This document shows, in pieces, positions 46,762-55,696 of a DNA stretch of 64,000 nucleotides; positions within the stretch are counted from its first letter, which is position 1; every line of letters begins with the position of its first letter. Both the position numbers and the translations under genes were made by a program. The notes under the pieces were generated by a model. It saw only the letters and a list, made by a program, of their open reading frames with translations. It was not told the DNA's origin and searched no databases. The stretch covers positions 177,411 to 241,410 of the forward strand of contig NZ_JAGTJJ010000008.1 in assembly GCF_028435365.1 (NCBI RefSeq). Direction: 5' to 3'. This DNA comes from Polyangium jinanense. Lineage in GTDB: Bacteria > Myxococcota > Polyangia > Polyangiales > Polyangiaceae.

Positions 46762-47892
46762 TTACTTGCGCGGCTGGGAGGCGGCGGCGAGCTGCTGCTG
46801 CTGCTGCTGCAGGAACTGCGCGACGAGGCGCGAGCGCTCGATGGCGAACTGCTTGACTTCCTTGTTGGGCGAACCCGCGAGGGCGTTGAGCAGCTTCGTG
46901 ACCTTCTCGATCTGGCGCGACTGGAAGAGGGCCTCGAAGTAGTTGTTCGCGATGCGCACGTCGCGGCTCATCTTCGCCTCGTGCGGCTGGAGGAGCCGGA
47001 TGACGGCCTCGAGGTCGCCCTTCTGGCCGTAGAGCGCCGAGAGACAGAGGAGCGCGAGCGGATCGTCGGGCGCGATCTCGACGCCCTTCTTGGCGTAGGT
47101 GACGGCGCGATCACGCGTCGCATCGTCGTTCGCGAAGAAGCCCTGGAGCGCGATGTACGGCGCGGCGCTCTTCTTGTCGGCGGCCATCTTCTCGATCTCG
47201 GCGATCGCCTTGTCCTCGCCCTCGTGCTGCTTGAGGAACTGGTAGAGGTAGGCCCACGCGTCGATGCAGCCGATGCTGATGCCGATCGCCTTGTCGACGA
47301 ACTCGCGCTCCTTCTCGACTTCCTTCTTCTGCTGGTAGACCTTCGCGAGGTGCAGCGAGGGGTAGGGGTTGTCCTTGAGGAGGTTCTGGGCGCCCTTCAG
47401 CGTGCCCTCGGCCTTGTCGAACTTCTCCTGCTGGAGCTGCGCGATGCCGAGCGCGAGCCAGTCGTCGCCCGTGCCGCCCTTCGCCACGACCTTCGAGAGC
47501 ACCTGCTCGGCGCGCTGCAGGCGGTTGTACTTGAGGAGCTCCTGCGCGTAGATGCGCGCGCGGTTGAGGTCGTCGGGCTGCTCCTGCCAGTGCTTCTCCA
47601 GGCCGGAGAGCAGGTCTTCGAGGCCGATCGCGATCGGGCGACCCTGGTCGTCCTGCACCTGCACCGCGGGGCCGTTGAAGCCGAGCAGCTTCCACATCTG
47701 GTCGGGCGTCACGAGCGACGGGCCCTTGTCGAGCATGGCCTTGGTCTCGTCGTCGACCTTCGACAGGGGAATCACGATGAGAGCGTTGCCAGGCACTCCG
47801 TTGGGGAATGCGCTGACGGGCGCCATGATGGCCGCGCCGCCCGTGATCTGAAGTCCCGCCGCCACTCCACCCTGCTGTCCGTTCTGCGCCAT
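46762..47892 (-). CDS. TPR-repeat protein with poly-Gln C-terminus
   Basis: Encodes 376 residues, no signal peptide. A small N-terminal domain (about 1-110) is followed by tandem TPR-like helices (about 110-340), for example ARIYAQELLKYNRLQRAEQV, WLALGIAQLQQEKFDKAEGT, SLHLAKVYQQKKEVEKEREF and ALLCLSALYGQKGDLEAVIR. The C-terminus has a short poly-Gln run (VAQFLQQQQQQLAAA) coded mostly by CAG codons. GGAG precedes the ATG. It is probably a cytoplasmic scaffold; partners are unknown. It lies between the RecD2 and response regulator genes on the same strand. Confidence 0.8.
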   Translation of the reverse strand: MAQNGQQGGVAAGLQITGGAAIMAPVSAFPNGVPGNALIVIPLSKVDDETKAMLDKGPSLVTPDQMWKLLGFNGPAVQVQDDQGRPIAIGLEDLLSGLEKHWQEQPDDLNRARIYAQELLKYNRLQRAEQVLSKVVAKGGTGDDWLALGIAQLQQEKFDKAEGTLKGAQNLLKDNPYPSLHLAKVYQQKKEVEKEREFVDKAIGISIGCIDAWAYLYQFLKQHEGEDKAIAEIEKMAADKKSAAPYIALQGFFANDDATRDRAVTYAKKGVEIAPDDPLALLCLSALYGQKGDLEAVIRLLQPHEAKMSRDVRIANNYFEALFQSRQIEKVTKLLNALAGSPNKEVKQFAIERSRLVAQFLQQQQQQLAAASQPRK

Positions 47893-48080
47893 GGTCGCTC
47901 CACCCGGGAAACGCGGAGCGCGCCTTGCGCCCGCGGTCGCCGCTCGACGGCGCTGTGGCGCGCATCGAACGGGAAGGAAAATGCCGTTGTTACGAGGGGC
48001 GGGCAGGCTAGCAGGATGCCCCCATCAGAGCAACGGCCGCCAAGGATCCGAGGCGTTTCGCTCACCTCGATACCGACAAG

Positions 48081-50405
48081 TCAGCCGCGGCGGAGTCGAT
48101 ACGAAAGGCCTGTCTGCCGCTCCTCGCGCCGCGTCTCGGAGAGCGCGAGGCTGAGCGCTCGCCCGTCCGTGACGAGCACGACGAGCCGCTTTCCGCGCGT
48201 GACGGCCGTGTAGAGCAGGTTCCGCGAGAGCATCACGAAATGCTGCGAGAGCAGCGTGATCACCACGGCCGGATACTCGCTGCCCTGGCTCTTGTGGATG
48301 CTCGTCGCGTAGGCGAGCACGAGCTCGTCGAGGTCGCTCTCTTCGTAGGCGACGTCCCGGCCGTCGAACGTGACCGTGAGCGTTCCGGCCTCGGCGTCGA
48401 TCGCGCGGACGATGCCGACGTCGCCGTTGTAGACCTCGCGGTCGTAGTCGTTCTTGAGCTGCATGACCTTGTCGCCGAGGCGGAAGAGCTTGCCGCCTCG
48501 CGTGACCGAAGGACCGTCCGGGTTGAGCGTCCGCTGCAGCGTCTCGTTCAGCGTGATCGTGCCGACGGGGCCCTTGTTCATCGGCGAGAGGACCTGCACG
48601 TCGCGCACGGGATGCAGGCCGAAGCCACGCGGGATGCGCTCGGTGACGAGCTCGTGGATCGTGGCGGCGGCTTCCTCGGGGTTATTTCGTTGGAAGACAA
48701 AGAATTCGCCGCGCTTGTCGGTCGCGCCCTCGGGTTTTTCGCCGTCGTGGATGCGGTGCGCGTTCTGCACGATGAGGCTGCCCTCGGCCTGGCGGAAGAT
48801 CTGCGAGAGGCGCACTGTCGGGATCGCGCCCGAGGCGATGACGTCGCGCAGGACCGCGCCAGGGCCGACGGACGGAAGCTGATCGACGTCGCCGACGAGC
48901 ACGAGCCGGGCTCCATCGGAGACGGCCTGCGTGAGCGCGTCGCAGAGCGGCAGGTCGATCATCGAGGCCTCGTCCACGATGAGCACGTCGGCCTCGATCT
49001 CGCGGCCTTTCTTGCGGAGGAAGCCGCGCTCCTTCGGGTCGAACTCGAGCATGCGGTGGAGCGTGACGGCCTCGCGCCCCGTGGCCTCGCTCATGCGTTT
49101 GGCCGCGCGACCCGTGGGCGCGGCGAGGCGCACCGTGTGGCCCGCGAGGTCGAAGAGCGAGAGGATCGCCCGGACGATCGTGGTTTTTCCGACGCCGGGA
49201 CCACCCGTGATGACGAGGATCTTGTTGCGGGCGGCTTGCTCGATCGCGTCGCGCTGCGCGGGCGCGAGGGCGACACGCGTGCGGGCCTCGAAGCTCTCGA
49301 TCGCGGCTTGGGCCACGGCCTCCGGCGATTCGCCGCGGCGGCCCGAGAGAGGACGGCCGGGCGCGCGGAGGAGCGCGAGGAGGCGCGCGGCGAGGCGCGC
49401 TTCGGCTTCGTAGAGCGAGGATTCGTAGACGGCGACCTCGCCCGAGGGGAGCGTTTCGACACGCACGCGACCCGAGAGCGCGAGCACGTCGATGGCGCGA
49501 TCGACGCCTTCCTCCTCGCGTTCGAGGATGAGCGTGGTGGCCGAGACGAGCGCGTTTCGCTCGGCATACACGTGCCCCTTGCCCGCGAGGTCGCTCAGCA
49601 TCTGCATCACGCCGGCCTGCGCGCGCTCGGGTGCGTCCAGGGAAACTCCGATGGCACGCGCGATCTGGTCGGCCGTCTTGAACCCGACGCCCCACACGTC
49701 GAGCGCGAGTCGGTAGGGCGCGCGCTTGACGATCTCGATCGCGGAGGCGCCGAACCGCTTGTAGATGCGCGTCGCCAGCGCGACAGAGGCGCCGTGCTGC
49801 TGGAGGAAGATCATGATGTCGCGGATGACGCGCTGCGACGCCCAGGCCTTGGCCACGGCCTCGGCGCGTCGTGCGCCGAGCCCCGGCACCTCGCCGAGGC
49901 GCTCGGGCTCCTCGTCGAGCACACGCAGCGCATCCTCGCCGAACGTCTCGACGATCCGCTTGGCGAACACGGGCCCGACCCCTTGGACCATGCCCGAGCC
50001 GAGGTACTTTTCGAGGCCCTGCAAAGTCGAGGGCGCAATCTCGAGCAGCGTTTCGACGCGGAGCTGGTCGCCGTGGCGACCATCACGTTCGTAGCGGCCG
50101 GTGGCCCGGACGCGCGTGCCGGGGGCGACGGACTGGAAGCGGCCGACCCAGGGGAGAGGGGCCTCGTGGCCGTCGATCGCGACCTTCACGACCCGGAAGC
50201 CCGTCTGGTCGTTTTCGTACGTGACACGCACGACCTCGCCTTCGAGGGTCACGGTGCCGTCCTTCGAGGGAGCGGCCTTTTGCGCGGCGAAGAGCGTGTG
50301 CTGCGCGGGGCCTTGGGGCCCGGATCGCGGGCGTGACGCGGCCCCGGCCGGGCTTTTCGGGCCCGTCCCCCCGGCGAGCAGAGGCGTGCGTCCGCGGCGG
50401 TTCAT
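48081..50405 (-). CDS. recD2: RecD2-type ATP-dependent DNA helicase
   Basis: Encodes 774 residues. A Pro/Gly-rich N-terminus (1-50) precedes an OB-like domain, helix-hairpin-helix repeats (YLGSGMVQGVGPVFAKRIVE, LGEVPGLGARRAEAVAKAW), and a superfamily 1B helicase core with Walker A ITGGPGVGKTTI, motif II VDEASMID, GDVDQLPSVGPG, and the C-terminal UvrD-like region with AYATSIHKSQGSEYPAVVI and YTAVTRGKR. This is the RecBCD-independent RecD2 family, which moves 5'-3' and is linked to repair and replication-fork processing. ATG 50405 is divergent from the aminopeptidase gene. Confidence 0.95.
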   Translation of the reverse strand: MNRRGRTPLLAGGTGPKSPAGAASRPRSGPQGPAQHTLFAAQKAAPSKDGTVTLEGEVVRVTYENDQTGFRVVKVAIDGHEAPLPWVGRFQSVAPGTRVRATGRYERDGRHGDQLRVETLLEIAPSTLQGLEKYLGSGMVQGVGPVFAKRIVETFGEDALRVLDEEPERLGEVPGLGARRAEAVAKAWASQRVIRDIMIFLQQHGASVALATRIYKRFGASAIEIVKRAPYRLALDVWGVGFKTADQIARAIGVSLDAPERAQAGVMQMLSDLAGKGHVYAERNALVSATTLILEREEEGVDRAIDVLALSGRVRVETLPSGEVAVYESSLYEAEARLAARLLALLRAPGRPLSGRRGESPEAVAQAAIESFEARTRVALAPAQRDAIEQAARNKILVITGGPGVGKTTIVRAILSLFDLAGHTVRLAAPTGRAAKRMSEATGREAVTLHRMLEFDPKERGFLRKKGREIEADVLIVDEASMIDLPLCDALTQAVSDGARLVLVGDVDQLPSVGPGAVLRDVIASGAIPTVRLSQIFRQAEGSLIVQNAHRIHDGEKPEGATDKRGEFFVFQRNNPEEAAATIHELVTERIPRGFGLHPVRDVQVLSPMNKGPVGTITLNETLQRTLNPDGPSVTRGGKLFRLGDKVMQLKNDYDREVYNGDVGIVRAIDAEAGTLTVTFDGRDVAYEESDLDELVLAYATSIHKSQGSEYPAVVITLLSQHFVMLSRNLLYTAVTRGKRLVVLVTDGRALSLALSETRREERQTGLSYRLRRG

Positions 50406-50486
50406 GGGCGCGGGGCGAGGCTAGCGCGGTTTTCCCGCGGGGAGGGGCTTTGCTCGGCGAGTTTGTTGGGTAAGACTCGCCGCCCG

Positions 50487-53195
50487 ATGAGCCTCGAGCA
50501 CCGCCTCCACGACCGCTGCGCGTGCGGATCAGCGCTTTCGTCCTACGCCCACTCGTCCGCTTCCGCTGCTTCCGGGCGCCCGTTCGCGCTCGCCGGCGTG
50601 CAGCGCGTGTACGAACGGGCTCGGCCGTTTCAGGTCACGCACATCGCGCTCGACCTTCGCCTCGACGTGCCGAAGAAATCCGTCGCGGGCGAGGCGACGC
50701 TCGATGTCTCACGCATCGACGCGCGCGCGAAAGAACTCGCGCTCGACGCCGTCGGCTTCGACCTCCAAGCGGTCGAGCTGCGCGTGGGCGACGAGGGCAA
50801 GTTCGCCGCGGTGGAACACGTGTACGACGGGCAGACGCTCCGCGTGTCGGTCCCCGAAGCGGCCTCGCGCGTGACGGTGCGGGTGCGGTATTCGGCGACG
50901 CCGCGGCGCGGGCTCTACTTCCTCGCGCCGGACGAGCACGTGCGTGATCGGCCCGCGCAGGTCTGGTCGCAGTGCCAGGACGAGGACGCGCGGCACTTCT
51001 TTCCGTGCATCGACAAGCCGCACAACAAGCAGTCGACCTCGCTGCGCGTGACGGTGCCCGAGGGCTGGTTCGCGCTGTCGAACGGCACGCGCGAGAGCGA
51101 CGAGGACGAGGAGCAACGCGGCGTCTACCGCTACCGGATGGACGACCCGCACCCGAGCTACTTGTTCACGCTCGTCGCGGGCGAGTTCGAGCGGATCGAC
51201 GACGAGGCCGACGGCGTTCGTCTGCATTACTTCGTGCCCAAAGGAAAAACCGACGAGGGCAAGCGCACGTTCCGGCGGACGCCGGACATGGTGCGTCGCT
51301 TCGGCAAGCTCACGGGCGTCGCGTACCCGTGGAAGACGTACTCGCAGATCGTGGTGAGCGACTTCATCTTCGGCGGGATGGAGAACACGACCGCGACGAC
51401 GATGTACGAGCACATCCTGCTCGACGAGCGCGCCGCGATCGACGTGACGGCCGACGACCTCATCGCGCACGAGCTCGCGCACCACTGGTTCGGCGACCTC
51501 GTGACGTGCCGCGACTGGTCCCACGCGTGGCTGAACGAGGGGTTTGCCACGTACATGGAGCACGTCGATCGCGAGGGCTACCTCGGCCGCGAAGAGTACG
51601 AGCACGGCGTGCGCGGCGACGTGGCGGCGTACCTGGGCGAGGCCGGTGGGCGCTATCGGCGTCCGATCGTGTGCCAGGACTACGAGGCGCCGATCGACAT
51701 CTTCGATCGTCACCTCTACGAGAAGGGCGCGTGCGTTTTGCACATGCTGCGGCTCGAGCTCGGCGACGAGGCGTTCTGGCGCGGCATCAAGACGTACCTG
51801 GAGCGTCACGCGCGCGGGATCGTGGAGACGCGTGACCTCATGCGCGCGCTCGAAGAGGCGAGCGGCAAGAGCCTGGAGCGCTTCTTCGAGCAGTGGGTGT
51901 TCCGCGCAGGGCACCCGGAGCTCGAGGTGAAGCTCGATCACGACGGCGAGGCCCTGACCGTGTCGGTCAAGCAGGCCCAGGCCGCGAAAGAGAGCAAGGA
52001 GAAGGACAAGGACGACGCCGGGACGCACGTCTTCGCGCTCGACCTCGAGCTCGACATCTCCATCGACGGCGAGGTGCGGCGCGAGGTGCGGCGCGTGGAG
52101 TCGGCGACCGCGACGTTCACGATTCGCGTGCCGAAGCGGCCGGCGTTCGTCGTGGTGGATCCGGAGCTCCGGATCGTGGGCGACGTGCGGGTCGAGTGCC
52201 CGGCCGACATGCTGCGCGCGCAACTCGCGGGGGCAAAGACGGCGCGCGGCCGGCTGCTCGCCGCGAGCCTGATGGGCAAGCTCGACGATCCGGCGACGAC
52301 ACGCGCGCTCGGCGCGTCGCTCGCGAAGGAGGACGAGTTCTGGGGCGTGCGTGCGGAGGCGGCCTCGGCGCTCGGCGAGGTGCGCAGCGACGACGCGCTC
52401 ACGCACCTCGTCGCCCACGCGCGGACGGGGCACGCGAAGGTGCGGCGCGCGGTCGCGGCGGCGCTCGGCAAGTTCCGCAAGGCGCAGGCCGCAGAGGCGC
52501 TGAAGAGCCTCGCGCTCCGGGACGCGAGTTACCTCGTGGAGGCGGAGGCCGCGCGCGCGCTCGGCGCGACCCGGCAGGGCGTCGCGTTCGACACGCTGAT
52601 CGAGGTGCTCGATCGTCCCTCGTGGTCGGACATCGTCCGCGCGGGCGCGCTCGATGGGCTCGCGGCCCTGCGTGACGAGCGCGCGCAGGCGCACGTGCTC
52701 ACGCGGACCCGATACGGGATCCCCACGCGCGGCCGGCGCGCGGCGATCATGGCGCTGCCGAAGCTCTCGACGGATCGAAAGGTGCGCGAGGCGCTGGAGG
52801 ATCTGCTCGATCAGTCGGATCCGTACCTCAAGGTGGACGTGGTGCGCGCGCTCGTCGACATCGGCGACGCGAAGTCGCGCGGGCCGCTCTCGCGCCAGAT
52901 CGATCGCGAGCTCGACGGTCGCGTGCGGCGGCGAATCCGCGAGGCGTTGCGGGACCTCGGCGGCGCGGGCAAACGCGAAGCCGAGCGGCTGCGCGAGGAC
53001 CTGGAGACGCTGCGGAGCGAGCACGCCGACCTGAAGGCGCGCCTCGGCAAGCTCGAAGCGCTGCTCGCGCCGAAGGAGGCCACGAGCAAGCCGAACGGCA
53101 TCCTCCACGTGCGCGACACGGAGAAACCCGAGGCCGAGAAGGAGTCGGGCGACAAGGGCAAGAAGAGGAAGAAGGATGAACGAGCTTCGCGGTAA
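50487..53195 (+). CDS. M1-family aminopeptidase with C-terminal HEAT-like repeats
   Basis: Encodes 902 residues from ATG 50487, no signal peptide, so cytoplasmic. The M1 catalytic core shows the substrate-binding FGGMENTTATT, the zinc site HELAHHWFGD and the third ligand in WLNEGFATYMEHVDREG. The N-terminal beta domain carries DEDARHFFPCIDKP, typical of M1. After the catalytic helical region the C-terminal ~320 residues are HEAT/armadillo-like repeats (WGVRAEAASALGEVRSDDAL, VRRAVAAALGKFRKAQAAEA) and a charged coiled tail. It releases N-terminal residues from peptides. The 3' end overlaps the next gene by 20 bases in another frame. Confidence 0.93.
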   Translation: MSLEHRLHDRCACGSALSSYAHSSASAASGRPFALAGVQRVYERARPFQVTHIALDLRLDVPKKSVAGEATLDVSRIDARAKELALDAVGFDLQAVELRVGDEGKFAAVEHVYDGQTLRVSVPEAASRVTVRVRYSATPRRGLYFLAPDEHVRDRPAQVWSQCQDEDARHFFPCIDKPHNKQSTSLRVTVPEGWFALSNGTRESDEDEEQRGVYRYRMDDPHPSYLFTLVAGEFERIDDEADGVRLHYFVPKGKTDEGKRTFRRTPDMVRRFGKLTGVAYPWKTYSQIVVSDFIFGGMENTTATTMYEHILLDERAAIDVTADDLIAHELAHHWFGDLVTCRDWSHAWLNEGFATYMEHVDREGYLGREEYEHGVRGDVAAYLGEAGGRYRRPIVCQDYEAPIDIFDRHLYEKGACVLHMLRLELGDEAFWRGIKTYLERHARGIVETRDLMRALEEASGKSLERFFEQWVFRAGHPELEVKLDHDGEALTVSVKQAQAAKESKEKDKDDAGTHVFALDLELDISIDGEVRREVRRVESATATFTIRVPKRPAFVVVDPELRIVGDVRVECPADMLRAQLAGAKTARGRLLAASLMGKLDDPATTRALGASLAKEDEFWGVRAEAASALGEVRSDDALTHLVAHARTGHAKVRRAVAAALGKFRKAQAAEALKSLALRDASYLVEAEAARALGATRQGVAFDTLIEVLDRPSWSDIVRAGALDGLAALRDERAQAHVLTRTRYGIPTRGRRAAIMALPKLSTDRKVREALEDLLDQSDPYLKVDVVRALVDIGDAKSRGPLSRQIDRELDGRVRRRIREALRDLGGAGKREAERLREDLETLRSEHADLKARLGKLEALLAPKEATSKPNGILHVRDTEKPEAEKESGDKGKKRKKDERASR

Positions 53196-53982
53196 GACGG
53201 CGCTCGTCACCGGCGCGTCCGCGGGGATCGGCCGCGAGCTCGCGCGTGTGCTCGGACGTGAGGTCGCGGCCTTGGTGCTGGTCGCGCGCAGGCGTGAGCG
53301 GCTCGACGAGCTCGCGCGTGAGCTCACGGCCGCGCGGCCGGGCCTGCGTGTGCTCGTGCGCGCGGTCGATCTGCTCGACAGGAAGGCGCTCGGCGCGATG
53401 CTCGACGACCTCGCGCAGGCGGGCGAGGTGATCGACGTGCTCGTGAACAACGCGGGCTTCGGCGACTACGGTCTGCTCGAGAAGCGCGACTGGGAGAAGA
53501 TCGAGCGGATGCTCGAGCTCAACGTCGTGAGCACGACGATGCTGCTCGCGCGGCTCGTGCCGCCGATGGTGGCGCGTGGGTCCGGCGCGATCCTGAACGT
53601 CGGATCGATCGCGGGGATCCTGCCGTCGCCCGCGATGAGCACGTACGCGGCGAGCAAGGCGTACGTGAACCACCTGAGCGAGGGCCTGCGCGCGGAGCTT
53701 TCGGGGACGGGCGTGTCGGTGACGGTGGTTTGTCCGGGTCCGGTGCCGACGGAGTTCCAGGAGGTCGCGGGGAGCGACGTGCGGCCGGAGCTGCCGAAAG
53801 CGGTGTACGTGGACGCGGTGACGTGCGCGGAGGAGGCGGTCCTGGGGCTCAAGCGCGGGCAAGCGCGCGTCATCCCGGGCGTCGTGCCGCGGGCGATGGC
53901 GATGACGGTGGACGCGCTGCCGAAGGCGCTCGTGAGGCCGTTTCTGTCGAAGATGGGGAAGAAGGCGCGCGGAGGCCGGTAG
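53176..53982 (+). CDS. short-chain dehydrogenase/reductase
   Basis: Encodes 268 residues. The classical SDR signature is complete: nucleotide-binding TGASAGIGRELA (TGxxxGIG), structural VNNAGFGDYG, catalytic Ser in NVGSIAGILPSP and YAASK (YxxxK), then PGPVPTEF. The Arg-rich turn after strand beta-2 (VARRRERLDEL) favours NADP(H). The substrate is unknown; the sequence resembles the DltE/YdfG-like clade. It starts within the 3' end of the aminopeptidase gene (20-base overlap, GAAGG before ATG), so translation is likely coupled. It is convergent with a lipoprotein gene only 9 bases away. Confidence 0.9.
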   Translation: MNELRGKTALVTGASAGIGRELARVLGREVAALVLVARRRERLDELARELTAARPGLRVLVRAVDLLDRKALGAMLDDLAQAGEVIDVLVNNAGFGDYGLLEKRDWEKIERMLELNVVSTTMLLARLVPPMVARGSGAILNVGSIAGILPSPAMSTYAASKAYVNHLSEGLRAELSGTGVSVTVVCPGPVPTEFQEVAGSDVRPELPKAVYVDAVTCAEEAVLGLKRGQARVIPGVVPRAMAMTVDALPKALVRPFLSKMGKKARGGR

Positions 53983-53991
53983 CCGCGTCGC

Positions 53992-55683
53992 TCAGGGCAA
54001 GAAGCGACCGAGGAACGCGTCGCCGGACTTGCCGTCGAACGCACCGACAAGCGCCTTTTCGATCAAGAACGGGGCGTGGTGCTGACCACCGACGATCAGA
54101 TCGCCCGTCGGCAAGAGCGCGAGCGCAAGCACCGAGTTCGGCGCGTCGTTGTCCTTGCTTCCACCACTCAAGAGGACACGCGACGAGACGTGCGCGCCGT
54201 CGGCGCCACCGAGCTTCGCGAAAAACACGTCGCCGGCATCCATGGCCATGAGGGGCCCGCCGCCGAAGTCCATGCCGCCCCGGAACGTGCCGGCGAGCGC
54301 GAGCTGATCGGCCGTGCCCACGGCGATGTTTGCCTGCTCCACGAACGACGTCGCGTCGCCGATCGCCTTCGCCCAGACGACGCTGTCTCCGGTGCTCGCG
54401 ATGCGCGTCACGTAGAGCGCGCGCGCCCCATCCGCGGCTGTTTGCAGTTGCTGTCCGAAGACGTCGAGGGCGCCCTCGAACGTGCCCGTGAGGAAGACGT
54501 CGCCGTTCGACGCAATCGCCACGTCGAACGCTTGCTGTGCCATCGGGTCGCCCCATCCACGGGCCCAGATCGCGTTGAGGCTCGGATTGAACTGCGCGGC
54601 GAAGACGTCGAAACCACCCTTGCTCGTGAACGGGGTGCCGGCGATCAACTCGAGACCACTGGCGAAGTTGCCGGTGATCACGATGTGATCCGTGTCGGTG
54701 ACGGCGATCGCGCGGAGATCGTCGGCTCCCTGTCCACCCATGCGTCGTGATCCCGCGTGGAAGCCGGTCTCGTCGAACTTCGCGAGGAACATGTCGTCGA
54801 CGCCGACGGACGTGAACTCGGTTCCCCCGAAGTTGATGGTGCTGGCGAAGTTGCCCGCCACGACCACCTGGTTCGCGTTGGTCACCGCGATCGACGTCAC
54901 CTCTTGCGAGGCTGTGTCACCGAAGAGCTTGCTCCACACATGGTCGCCGTTCGCGTCGAACTTCGCGACGAACGCGTCGTCCGAGCCCTTGCTCGTCAGC
55001 ACGCCGCCGCCGAAGTCCACCGCGCCGAGCACGCGTCCGCCGACGTAGATCGCGCCGCTCTTGTCGATGGCGATGGCGTTCGCTTGTTGCAGGGCGGAGT
55101 CGCCGAAGCGTTTGGCCCAGACGACCTCGCCCTTCGGCGTGAGCTTCGCGAGGAGGATGTCGAGGCTGCCCGTGCTCGCGAGAGGGCCGCCGCCGAGATC
55201 GATCGTCCCGCCGAACCCGCCCACGATGACGATGTTGCCGTCGGGGGCGATCGCGACGTCCGAGATCAGCTGCATGGAGAGCGACTCACCGTACGTCTTC
55301 AGCCAGCCGTTTCCGAGTGGCGGGCATTCGAGCGCATCGGCGCCGTTGCACGCTTCATCCTCGGTCGTCAGGCAGTCCTCGGGCTGCGGCAGCACTTCGC
55401 CGCCGCACTCGCCGAAGCCCGTGCCGTTCGGCAGGCAAACCTGGATGCCCGGCTTGCACGTGCCGACGTCCTCGGTGCCGGGCGGGCCGCTGTAACAGGA
55501 GCGTTGCTCGTCGGGCGTGCACACGATGCCGCCGCCGCTGCCGCCCCCGCCGGCCGCGCCGCCCGTGCCCGAGGTCGAGGTGTCGAACGCGCGCTCCTCC
55601 GGCGAGCACGCCACGAGCGCCATCACGCCGAGCGAGGTGACGCCGGCGAGGGTGAACGAAAAGCGTTTCATTGCTTCGAACAT
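53992..55683 (-). CDS. propeller lipoprotein, paralogue 1
   Basis: Encodes 563 residues. The N-terminus KRFSFTLAGVTSLGVMALVAC is a lipoprotein signal; a Gly/Ser spacer and a Cys-rich segment (about 50-115; CYSGPPGTEDVGTCKPG, CLPNGTGFGECGGEV, CNGADALECPP) follow. From about 120 onward there are repeats of ~45-50 residues of the pattern ISDVAIAPDGNIVIVGGF, GGTIDLGGGPLASTGSLDI, LLAKLTPKGEVVWAKRFGD, a SBBP-type beta-propeller. It is probably exposed at the outer membrane and binds or senses something unknown. Start ATG 55683 has AAGGAAA upstream; ATG 55671 is an alternative. Confidence 0.8.
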   Translation of the reverse strand: MFEAMKRFSFTLAGVTSLGVMALVACSPEERAFDTSTSGTGGAAGGGGSGGGIVCTPDEQRSCYSGPPGTEDVGTCKPGIQVCLPNGTGFGECGGEVLPQPEDCLTTEDEACNGADALECPPLGNGWLKTYGESLSMQLISDVAIAPDGNIVIVGGFGGTIDLGGGPLASTGSLDILLAKLTPKGEVVWAKRFGDSALQQANAIAIDKSGAIYVGGRVLGAVDFGGGVLTSKGSDDAFVAKFDANGDHVWSKLFGDTASQEVTSIAVTNANQVVVAGNFASTINFGGTEFTSVGVDDMFLAKFDETGFHAGSRRMGGQGADDLRAIAVTDTDHIVITGNFASGLELIAGTPFTSKGGFDVFAAQFNPSLNAIWARGWGDPMAQQAFDVAIASNGDVFLTGTFEGALDVFGQQLQTAADGARALYVTRIASTGDSVVWAKAIGDATSFVEQANIAVGTADQLALAGTFRGGMDFGGGPLMAMDAGDVFFAKLGGADGAHVSSRVLLSGGSKDNDAPNSVLALALLPTGDLIVGGQHHAPFLIEKALVGAFDGKSGDAFLGRFLP

Positions 55684-55696
55684 GAAAGGATTTCCT

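Noticed and set aside
46790..46815. CTG/CAG trinucleotide tract as a regulatory repeat
   Set aside because: It is simply the poly-Gln coding end of the TPR protein; too short to call unstable.
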